From Craterostigma plantagineum (Eukaryota; Streptophyta; Magnoliopsida; Lamiales; Linderniaceae): a stretch of DNA of 64,000 nucleotides. This document shows positions 36,001 to 45,538 of the stretch, one piece after another. Within the stretch, counting starts at the first letter, position 1. Each line of letters opens with the position of its first letter. The stretch is taken from contig JAPQWV010000123.1 in NCBI GenBank assembly GCA_027422505.1, forward strand, positions 1,378,501 to 1,442,500, written 5' to 3'. A program made the translations under genes and the position numbers. The notes beneath the pieces are model-generated. The model did no database searches and had not been told where the DNA came from. It saw only the letters and a list, made by a program, of their open reading frames with translations.

Positions 36001-36610
36001 GGATCTCAATAGTCGTTGAGCCTTCAGTGCTGAAATAAGTCGAATACGATTCGGAACGGTTTTACCCGAAAAAGTAAACATCTCTTCCTCAGGCAATTGA
36101 AACTTTACGACCTTTTTATTAGAATCTATGATGGCCCCATATCTTGAAAGTCATTCCATCCCAAAGATGACGTCATAGTCGTTCATTGGGATCATTATTA
36201 GGTCGACGCTCAGATCTCTACCCTCAATGTTCACGGAACATCCTTTTAGCACCTGGTTAGTGCGCATCGGATCTCCGTGCGGCAAAGTGACTACATAATT
36301 GCATTCAGATAAGGTAGGAAATATTCCCACCTTTTCTACATACTGAGCCCACACAAACGAATGTGTGGCTCCAGAGTCAATCAATACCGATGTCGGCACG
36401 TTGTAGATAGTCAACGTACCCGTTACTACTGAAGGGTTTGCTTCGGCCTCCTCATTTGTCAAAGTAAAAACTCGCGCGGGAACGGGTGGAGGTCGAATCG
36501 GCGGTTGAGCCGGGTTCCGTACTTGTGGTAAATTCTTCGTACAAGCTCTCGCAAAATGATCGATTTTTCCGCACCTGAAGAACTCCGGAAATCTTTAAAC
36601 TTACAGGCCA
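33100..36610 (-). pseudogene. Gypsy-2 gag remnant, protease and pol, multiply broken
   Basis: Read on the minus strand in order: a zinc knuckle remnant CGKIDHFARAC (about 36560-36530); protease DSGATHSF in the frame 36462-36151; an RT N-terminal part in 35996-35586 ending at a TAG; RT to RNase H in 35537-34650 (FIDDIL, with the N of GLTNAPA deleted); the rest of RNase H in 34771-34496; integrase zinc finger and first Asp in 34384-33791; DGQSERT in 34019-33690; and the C-terminal tail in 33623-33231. At least five frame changes or stops separate them. The whole gag before the zinc knuckle is deleted. It is closely related to gypsy-1 pol. Confidence 0.92.
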
Positions 36611-36671
36611 GGCTGGTTCTCCAGGCTTTTGAGCGGCAGTACATGGACAGTCTTCAGAATCTATATCCTAA

Positions 36672-36683
36672 GCTCTGATACCA
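36672..36683 (-). other. Gypsy-2 primer binding site
   Basis: GCTCTGATACCA on +, two bases inside the 5' LTR. Complement of initiator-Met tRNA. Confidence 0.9.
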
Positions 36684-36685
36684 CC

Positions 36686-39088
36686 TGTAGCGACCCTACT
36701 TTTCTAATTAGGATTATTGGTGGATTTCCGCAACGTAAGCCGCGGAAGGCCCGTCTAACTAAAACTTTTCCCTAAAATGATATACATTATTATAAAACTC
36801 TGTCTACAACGTCATCTCTGTACATGGGCCAAAGCCCCAAAATATCAAAAGAACAAAAGCCCTAAAGCCGCTCCACAGGTCTTCACCCATGTACCGCCCT
36901 ACCCTCAAAAGTTCGTGGAGCACCGCCACCAGCCGCCTCAGTCTTGACGCGTGTCAGCGTCAGACTCGGTACCTACAACACGTAAACACTGAGCGAATTG
37001 CCCAGTAGGTGAATAAAATGCAATACAACGTGCACTCATTCCCAATTCCCAATTCTCGCAACATTATATAATGCATCTCGTTCTCACATTTCTATCGTAT
37101 CTCAATATCAGGGCCCTAGGCTGGACTCGGCACCTCGCGCGCAATAAAATAAAATATATCGTCTGGTCGTTAACGCCAGACCAGAGGTGCCCACGCCGAT
37201 AGTGCGCTGATCGATCACGTCAACGTCCTCCTATCAGGTCGCCCCTCCGCTACACAACTCATACGACGGTTTGCACCTCGGGTCGCTCACGCTCGAGTAG
37301 ACAGATCGCTCACGTCTGTCTCCCATCAAGTGCCCCGCGAGTCCAACGTCAACTCCGCTACGAGTCTGACTGCCAAAATCGGCACACTCTACCCCACTCA
37401 ATCGACACCTTAAGCCTTAAGGTGTCACCACTAATGTGGTCATTATCCCTCACCATGTCGGGCGATGTCATGCATATGCGTGATACACATGAAACGTGAT
37501 GTCACATAAAACATACGTAAAACACGTAACTCACATACGTCACGTAATCACATAATAGCAAGTAAACGTTTACGTGTCGTAGATGAATGATTCACCTACC
37601 TGTCCTCCTGCTATTGTCAAATAAGAAGTCCGGTGTAATCCCCATGTATCGTTCCTCTGAATATAATAAATATTTTCATATTAATTTACTAGGTCATATA
37701 AATTTCGAAAATGCTAGAATTATCAAAACCCTAAAATTTTTGAAAACCTAAAAATAATGAAATCCCTAAAAATAAATAAACCCTAAAATATTGAAAACCC
37801 TAGGAATGGCAAAACCCTAAAATCATGAAAACCCTAAAATTCCTAAAATGCTAGAATTACTAATTATCGAAAACTATTGTATTTTGAAATCTTTGTATGA
37901 TATAATTATCTCATCTCGATTTCTTTGATAACTATCTTATATCGAAATCTTATATAAATGTCGAGGTTGTTGGTTGAAATAGATCTCGACATCTTCCTAA
38001 GGTTATCATATCTTGAAATCATCTAAATGTCGAGTGCATAGCATGATAGTTAACATCGAGATCTCTGGTTGGAATAGAAATGTCGAGTCCTTACTTATGT
38101 CGAGCTATATTACATCTCGAGGTTATGGATGTCGAGATCTTTAAAAAGGGTAAATGTCGAGATCTCAGTATTGGAAAAACCAATTGTCGAGCTCTTTCAT
38201 TGAGAAGCAAATATCGAGATCCTTAGCAAGCATATCGAGATCTTTTCTTGGAAATCAATGTCGAGATCTTCCTATTATTAACACATCCTCAACATCATGT
38301 TATTACACATATCGAAATCTTCCTAGTACCATCTCGAAATCTATCTGAACTTTCTCCTAAAGATTTACCCTAATCTCATAATATGGGACCCTAAATTTAA
38401 CGAAAACTTTATAGATAATTGTCCACAAAATTGAAAACCCTAAACTGCAAAGCTTATATACCTCACGAGACATATCCTATTAGACAAATACATACACTCA
38501 TGAATTGACTTCGAACTTATATTGGCTCTTAAACATGATAATCGATCACCTCATCTCGAGATCACTGTAAGTAAATAGCATATATAATTTAGTTATCCCA
38601 AGATTAAAATTTATACCTCACTTCAAAGTATTGTTCTCGAGCTATCACGTTTCCAAATTTGCTAAATTCTCTCCTTTTCTCCCTTCTTACTCCTCGCATC
38701 CAACTTGAGTTTTTACCAAATGAAAGGTCGCGTTGTATTACTCATTTAGATATACATAAGCACCTAGAACTTTGGGAAATGATTAGACACCAAGATGGAT
38801 GTCGAGTCTTACCTTAGAATTAAGTTATCTTATGGTTATCTTATTCTTTTGGGCTTTGTGGGCTTTAATTTCTAATTCATCAACTTAGTTATAGCCCAAT
38901 CTCATATCTTTTAGTACTATTATTTTTCTATTTTTATTTAATTCTTCTCATAAATTTCGAAATTGAGTCAAAACATACAAATTTATACATTTGTTCTGCG
39001 ACTAGTATTTCTATACTAGACTTCCTAATTCACAAAATTATATGTGTAATTACATCAAAATCCCGTTTTAATATTTACGGGTATTACA
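36686..39088 (-). repeat. Gypsy-2 5' LTR (right)
   Basis: 2403 bp on +, TGTAGCGACCC to GGGTATTACA, followed by AAAGG. It has the same inner organisation as the left LTR: CAG|GTAGGTGA donor (GT 37599-37598), TTGTAG acceptor (AG 36974-36973) and telo-box cluster 37729-37845. Confidence 0.92.
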
Positions 39089-39093
39089 AAAGG

Positions 39094-40680
39094 AGGAGGA
39101 GAAAATGATATGATAAAGAAAAAGATTACAAAAGAAGGTGGACAACGCACACGAGGAATGCTCAACGCACAAAAATAATATAGTCCAAAAGAACATGCCT
39201 TCCTATTTTTTGAAATCTTCTAGAAATCATTAAAAGGGGCATGGATCTTGCTGTGAACTTCTCTATCGATAATATCGTACACTCGCTAGAACTGCTGGAA
39301 AGAGGAACTCCACGAAGTGAACTTCTCCAACGATAATCCGGTCTTACCGAGACAACGAGAAGAGGAGCACGGCCTTGGGTTCAAATTCCACAACTGCGAA
39401 CTTGATCGATAATCTCTGAAACCTCACTAGGAATTAAGAGAAATGGAGCGCGGTATCGGCCTGAGAAGAAAGAAGAACTTCGCCCTATATAACCTCTCAG
39501 CCTCGTAGGGAAGCGGAGTTTCAACCTTGAGCAAGTGCAGACTAAGACGAAGAAAAGATTAATAAAGGATGAGAATAACAAACGATAAGAGAAAAACGCC
39601 AAGAAGAAGGAGATCGGCGTAGTAAGGGAAGAAGATCCTTAAGTCCACAATTCCAAAATTATCCCTTCCTTCTAAGTCAAAACCTAAACTAAAACCCTTT
39701 ACAGTCTCTACGATTCTAAAACGACGGTCTTTCGCATAGGTGAAATGATTAAAAATACCTCGACCACAGGTAAATTGACATAATTTTGCTTGTGTTGACT
39801 TGAGTGATATAAATATAAAAATCCCAAGGTAAAAATAATTGAGTGCTAGAGTGAACCTAGTGAGAGTTATCGAAATGGATCATTCTATGAACTTAGGACT
39901 ATTTAGTTTGACGACGGGACTTGACGGCATATGATCTTTTCAAGTGTCGTGTGAAATTTAGGCGTGACAATGATCGTAGCAAAATAATCTGACCCCATAA
40001 TATTAATCATATTAATATGCTTACGAAAAAAATTAATCAAAAAAATTATACATAAAAAAGATAAATATTCTGATCAATGGTAATTTGCATTTACACTTAA
40101 ATGTTTAAATGCGATTTTACTCGTTTATGCTCATACCCTCGCGCAAAATTTTGAATACATGATTAGGGACCATGTATCTAAGAGAAATATTTTTTGCGCA
40201 TTACCTGAAAATTGATTCCATGTGCTTTAGTGATTAATCAATTTTTGGTGCATCATTTGAGGGGGAGCATTTACAAAAGTTATGCCTTGAATTCCAAATT
40301 ATTTTGATGATCTTCCTCTAAGTGTTGCAGAAATAAAGAGGAGGATTCACGAGTTTATCTCGACTTGGAGTACTCGGCAGTGGTACGAATGTTGGTTGGT
40401 TAAATATTTGGATCGGTAACGTGTTTTATGAATTTGAATTTAACCAATTTATCTCAAAAATATTTTTTTAGGGGAATCAAATAAAAACAAAATTGCTTCC
40501 AAAATTAACTTTATATTTTCGACATCTGTTGTTTTAAGCATTGTAGATTTATAAAATGTGAAGACGGAGCCAGATGTCATCAACCAGAATTACATGGAGT
40601 TAATTGCATTTATTTTCCTACATAGGGGGAGCAATTATGTGATTTACTCGTATCCTTAGGATCAATCTGAAATACTAGAA
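39094..40680 (+). other. Right flank of gypsy-2: probable 3' non-coding part of a Sirevirus-like element
   Basis: No gene is supported. GAGGGGGAGC (about 40259-40268) and TAGGGGGAGC (about 40625-40634) are polypurine-like boxes of the kind seen in copia-1. The rest is AT-rich. Open frame 39381-39602 (minus) has no recognisable feature. Confidence 0.4.
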
Positions 40681-42250
40681 AAACTTACCATCGAGAAATT
40701 CGGGCGAATTTTGCAATTTTCATTCCCAACTTCTCGAGCGAAAATTGATTTTGGGACCAAGTTGTAATTTTGGCCTTCATATTGACGAGCGAAAATTAAA
40801 CAGGAACCAAATGATTTTCGATCAAAATCGTCGAGCGAAAATTAAAGAGTAACCAAACAAAATTTCTCGATCGTAAGTTTTTTGATCGTACACAGTTATG
40901 GGCCTAGAAATCGTTAAGTATCGTAAAACATCTAATCAGCCCAATTGAACAAAATCATTACTGGCAGTCGAAAATCCCTAAATACATGCTAAAACCCTCG
41001 ATCGCAAAAATTCAACAATCAAATTTTCGTGCGAAAAAAAAAAAACTTTTTCTCTCAAAAGACGAACATCAAAACTCTTCAAATCTTCCTATTTTTCTTC
41101 TGATTTTCGTCTTTAGAAGGTAGATTTGACTTCTTTTAGGGATTATAGTGTATTTAAACTTCATGTGCATCTGTATTTTGAAATATTTCACATGATTCTA
41201 TGTTCATTTCTCGTCTGTCATATTCTGAGAACTCGAATGCTAATTTGCAGTGTTTAAAGACCAATCTGTTAGCATAATCTAGGTTACAAATTGCACATTA
41301 CGATAGTTTCGAAGTTTCTTCATGGTCTTAAGGGAGATTATTTTGATTTTCTGCGTTATTTGAGTTCGATTGAAGGAACGACTAAATCTGGGATTTTACC
41401 ATTTGAAGGCGTCGAAGAACTTTTTCGCTCGCAAACAGTGTCAATTGAATTACAATTGTTCTACTGTTTGTACTGTAAAAGTTTTTCGATCGCTAAATTT
41501 TTAATTTAGCCGTTACGAAAGATAACGTAGATTGAAAAATAATTACAATCGAGAAATTGAATTTGGATTTTATGCGAGTGAAAAGATTACTGAACGAAAT
41601 AGATATAATAGGTGCAAAATAAGTTTCGAGCGCAAAACTTACGATCGCAAACAGTAATTTCGATTTCAATTTCATTCTCGGTCGAGAATTTTAGCGGAGA
41701 CAAAACTAATTTTTCGACAATAAAATTTCTCTATCGCAAACATGCACAATGATGATTTTTATCGATCGGAAGTTTTCTCGGCGAGTCACCAAGTTTCTCG
41801 CTGTCAATTTTCTCGATCGTAAAATTTCATAGCGAAAAACTATTTTAAAATCAAAATACCTTCTCGCCCGATAACTTTCACTGCGAAAAATTTCATCCAC
41901 GCGCAAAAAAATTCTTCGTAAATTTACTCAGAAATCTCATTTCTCGATCGTAAATTTACGCGGAAATGTTTCTCGATCGTAAAATTTCTCGGCTACAGTA
42001 TCATATCTTAAGTTCAAAAACTTAGAAAATTTTCTAAGTCCTTTTAGCTGTAGCTTTTAATAGCGAATAAAATTTTTCGATCGCAAATTAAATCGGAGAA
42101 TTGCATTTAAAATTTGCAATAAGGCAATTCAATTGAGAACTTTAATTCTCGCACGATAAAAAGCACGAAGTGAACAGTGCTTACAACACTTAGAAGAATT
42201 TCGACTGAACCTCTATGAGACTAACATACTTATGTCCAAATAAAATTATC
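40681..42250 (+). other. CGATCG-rich leader-like region of the second Sirevirus-like element
   Basis: About 1.5 kb with at least eight CGATCG palindromes, as CTCGATCGTAAA or TTCGATCGCAAA, and many CGAGCGAAA variants. Its texture is the same as the copia-1 leader. No gene is supported; open frames at 41291-41509 and 41706-41906 look incidental. Confidence 0.55.
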
Positions 42251-42353
42251 TATTCAAAATTCACTTTGTATGATCTATGTGCAAATTTCATATTATCAAT
42301 TACGCATATTTCAACCATGTTATGACTTGATACACAACCCACTCGCAAACTCC

Positions 42354-43280
42354 TCAATCCTCATCAACCCATATACCATTCCCATCACCCAGCTCCACGA
42401 TATTCTTTTCGCCCACCTCATCGGCCTTCCCACCAGAATGCCTGAGGAAGAATCCCTCTACAGGTGACTCGTGGACCCTCCTGAGCCACCCACTCAAACA
42501 TGCCAAGGTCAAAGCTCCTGCACCCGGCGTCGACATGACGATCCAGACGATCAGGATCGTCATGAGGGGAGAAACGGCCAAGGACCTCATCAAGTGACCA
42601 AGGCGAAGGTCAAGGACAAGGCGCAGGCGCAACTCAGACAAGCGCTGGAGCCGGCAAACTCAAACCACCACCCAAACTATCCAAACAACCCATACCACGC
42701 ACCGTACCACCACTCTAACCCATATAGACCCACCATCCTTCAGCCTAAGGATGCCTCCGCCCACACCAATGAACCTCAGAAGCCCCTTGCTTTCGAAAGA
42801 AGAAGCAAGTGCCGCTATACTCATGGCCTTGGCACAGACCCAAGCTACGCCCTCAATAGCTAGACCAACCGGGTTCATCAGGACACGACGTCAATCCACA
42901 TGAGTTCCTTGACAAGTACATATTTGAAGAACAGTGGATGACCCATTCCATGCCCGAGGAGCATCAGAGCAACGACTTAAGGACGTTTGGCAGTTCCTAC
43001 AGCAAGCTTCGGTGGACCTCGTTTTGCTAGAAGACGAAGAGCTTCAGGAAGGGGAAGATCACGAACAAGACCCCACAGGGCTTCCCGAACTGATTGCACA
43101 ACGAGCGGCTTCCCCCACAAGACAAATGCCATGGACCGTTCGGATCGACACGCCATGGGAAAATATCAGAATCGAAATTCCCTTCCTCGAAGAAGTTCGT
43201 GAACAAATTTGGAGATCGCCGAATAAGGTCAAGAAGCCGAATGAGTTCGAGCTAAGAGGGATCTCTCACTAGGATCAGCA
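42354..43280 (+). pseudogene. Unrecognised ORF of the Sirevirus-like element, first part, frameshifted
   Basis: GC content rises sharply here compared with the leader, and long overlapping frames appear: 42471-42863 and 42934-43272. Neither is clean. 42471-42863 is Pro/His/Gln-rich and low complexity. A frame containing EASAAILMALAQTQA runs across 42800-42850, and 42934-43272 is acidic, then MPWTVRIDTPWENIRIEIPF. The likely original frame switches at least twice. It ends at TAG 43270-43272 and continues in phase into the next frame. No known domain is recognised. Confidence 0.45.
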
Positions 43281-43284
43281 GAAA

Positions 43285-43869
43285 ATGATGACTTACCTTT
43301 GGATGCTGACCCAACTAGGACCAGATGTGAGGCTGGGGATCCCGAAGGAACGACTGAAGAGTCACTTCAAGGAGTTATCCCCGATATGCCAGCTACTCAG
43401 CGTCTACTGTGCAAATGGCGATCTTCCAACACCTCACTACTCCATCCAGCGAGTAGATAGAACTCGAGAAGAACTGAGTGAGAGCGACCTACCGTATCTC
43501 CCCGCTGAAGAGGTGTACAACCTATACCAGCTATATGTGGAGAAGTACAAAGGTCCTCAAGGCTTCATCAAGAAAGAAGGTCTCGAGGGACTCTACCGGT
43601 TCATGATTCGCCAAGTCAAGTACTTCGCCACACATAAGCTTCAGATGGCTCTGGAGAGCAACATCAAGAAGGTCAACATGACCGCCCCGCTCAACAAAGG
43701 ACCTGAGATCGAAGGGCTTCCCAACAATTATGTGCACATCAGTTCAGTCATTGGCATCACCTACCAAAATCCGATCGCGAAGATGACTAGGATGATGCTG
43801 AAGACTGAGATCCACAAGTTCTGTGATGGGACGCTCAAGGTCATCAGGAGGAACATAGAGCAGAGGTAG
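43285..43869 (+). CDS. Unrecognised 194-aa ORF in the env-like position of a Sirevirus-like element
   Basis: This open frame continues in phase from the preceding one after a single TAG and five codons, so it is the C-terminal part of a longer protein. It is predicted to be soluble and mostly helical, with no signal peptide or membrane span. Features are LGPDVRLGIPKERLKSHFKE near the start, LPAEEVYNLYQLYVEKY in the middle, a FMIRQVKYFATHKLQMALES helix, and a basic end (GTLKVIRRNIEQR). The frame stops at TAG 43867-43869, yet related-looking sequence (LRSYYARRGQ in another frame) follows to the polypurine tract at 44060. It lies between the leader-like region and the 3' LTR, where Sireviruses can carry an extra ORF. 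I do not recognise the family. Confidence 0.5.
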   Translation: MMTYLWMLTQLGPDVRLGIPKERLKSHFKELSPICQLLSVYCANGDLPTPHYSIQRVDRTREELSESDLPYLPAEEVYNLYQLYVEKYKGPQGFIKKEGLEGLYRFMIRQVKYFATHKLQMALESNIKKVNMTAPLNKGPEIEGLPNNYVHISSVIGITYQNPIAKMTRMMLKTEIHKFCDGTLKVIRRNIEQR

Positions 43870-44070
43870 AAAGAAATCAACCGAGAGACGATGCTGAGGA
43901 TTCATCGGTTTGTGAGAGAACAACCGCTCCTGATGGAATTGATGACATCGAGGAGCGCCTGAAACTGCGGGAAACACTCAGGAATTTTGAGTATGCGCTG
44001 GGCTTGCGCAGTTACTACGCCCGACGAGGACAGACAGCAGGGAAGAGAAATCAAGCACAAAGGAGGAGAT

Positions 44071-44418
44071 TGTAGAATATCAATATTAGTTGTGCTTTGA
44101 TTTAATTAGCTGTTCTTGTAATTAGGGGCGTTGGTATTAGTCCTCAGTTTAGGACTTAGTTTGTAATTTATACCAAGTATGTTTGGTATAAATAGATGTA
44201 CAAACAATGAGCTTAATAGAGAAAATTAGTCAATTGATCCAAAAGGCTTGCAAATCCAATTCTAGAGGGAAAAATTGGAAATTATTCTCTCACTACTCGA
44301 ATTCTCTCTCGTGTACTTCATTGGAAGGTTTTCGATCGAAATTATTTTCTACAATTCTAATCGATTTCCTCAGAATTTGAGTCTAGGATCATAGGAGTTG
44401 ATAATCTAGGACCTAACA
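44071..44418 (+). repeat. 3' LTR of the second Sirevirus-like element
   Basis: TGTAGAATATC to GGACCTAACA, 348 bp, preceded by the polypurine tract AAAGGAGGAGAT. It is about 75-80% similar by eye to the minus-strand LTR at 55232-55581. It contains the dyad TATACCAA-GTATGT-TTGGTATA (44169-44190) running into TATAAATAG. No 5' partner with a matching duplication was found. Confidence 0.82.
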
Positions 44419-45042
44419 AAAACAGTGAGGATTCTCCCGAGGTTAGACCTTTAAATATCAAGTGAGTAAAGGGGCTAGGCTCCTGTCTTCTATCAAGTCC
44501 AAAAATGTTACGACTTAGGGGTACGGTTGCGGTTGACCGAGTTACGGCACCAAAACCCTCGCCTTTGCATGAATAGGTTTGGATGCAATTATGAATTGCC
44601 GCTCACTAACCACTCTTCACCCTCTAATAAAGAGTTATCCTACAGGGGATGAAGTTCACGGAAAAGTGAAAGGTGAGCAGGACGTTGATACGTTGCACTT
44701 AGACAGTCATTCCCAATATGTTCCGAGTTACGGCTGAGGAACCCTGGCTGAGACGAAGATGTTGAATCTTCTGTGGGACAAAAACGTGTGGGGCACGACC
44801 TCGCCTAACCAAACGAGCCAATAAGCTGTTTAGTTGAGGCTAGCTTGTTGTAGCGCGAGGAACTCAACGCCACTATGAAACCACTCAACAAGGTTTCCGA
44901 AATGCCTACCGGGAGAAAGGGTTTCGAGAAAAATAGTGGGAGACAGACAAAAATTTGAAGTCCTAATTTAGTCTGATTAAACACAACAAATCCTAACTAT
45001 CTGTTTATTTTCTGCACTTTATTTTCTTCTCTATTATTTACG
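44419..45042 (+). other. Gene-free stretch before copia-3 gag
   Basis: About 620 bp of mixed sequence with no ORF or recognised repeat. It may be the 5' leader of copia-3, whose 5' LTR is not recognisable here. Confidence 0.35.
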
Positions 45043-45538
45043 ATGACAATCCCATTAATTACGCTCTTGGAGAAACATTGTTTGGTGGGACCTAACTATG
45101 TGGACTGGCCCAGAAATTTGAGGATCATCCTCAAATTAGCGATACTGGATTATGTCTTGGATATTATGGAGCCAAAATTGCCCAGAGCTGAATCCACTAA
45201 TGAGGAGATTGTACTCCATTATAAGTGGGTTAAAGATTCAACGAAGGTGCTTGCCTACATGCTTGTTGCGACTTCTAGGTCCAAGGGATCGAAGAAGAAG
45301 TCGAACAAGACAGGCGTGGCCAAGGGTAGAGTCGACAAGAAGATGAAGACCAACAATGTTGAAATGTCGGGCGCAAAGCCCACGGATAAGTGCCTCCTTT
45401 GCCAGCAGCTGGGCCATTGGAAACGTGAATGTTCGAAGCTGGAGGCGTCCGACGCCTTAGGAAAACAATTACTTTTTGAAGCTAAGTTTTTGCGTATTCT
45501 ACTTCGTGGATACTTGATGCAAGTGCTAGTTCCCACAT
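45043..45538 (+). pseudogene. Copia-3 gag and start of protease
   Basis: ATG at 45043. The start PLITLLEKHCLVGPNYVDW with YKWVKDS is the copia gag beginning, but most of the UBN2 domain is deleted. From LAYMLVATS the frame jumps to a basic stretch (KGSKKKSNK) and the zinc knuckle CLLCQQLGHWKREC. After a one-base shift near 45500 the protease active-site region reads WILDASASSH (45507-45536), with the usual Gly of D-T/S-G replaced by Ser. The solo LTR is inserted in the His codon of that motif. The remainder of the polyprotein is at 48236-50891. Confidence 0.8.

Larger units (their letters stand above)
13982..39088 (-). mobile_element. Gypsy-2: decayed Ty3/gypsy element, outermost of the nest
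   Basis: The target duplication AAAGG is perfect at 13977-13981 and 39089-39093. The element reads on the minus strand, so its 5' LTR is the right one (36686-39088) and its 3' LTR is the left one: six bases at 13982-13987, then 30646-33048 after the copia-1 insertion. The tRNA-Met primer site and polypurine tract are in place. Internal coding runs from a zinc-knuckle remnant to integrase with many frameshifts, and most of gag is deleted. The net length without the inserts is about 8.4 kb. It is dead. Confidence 0.9.
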
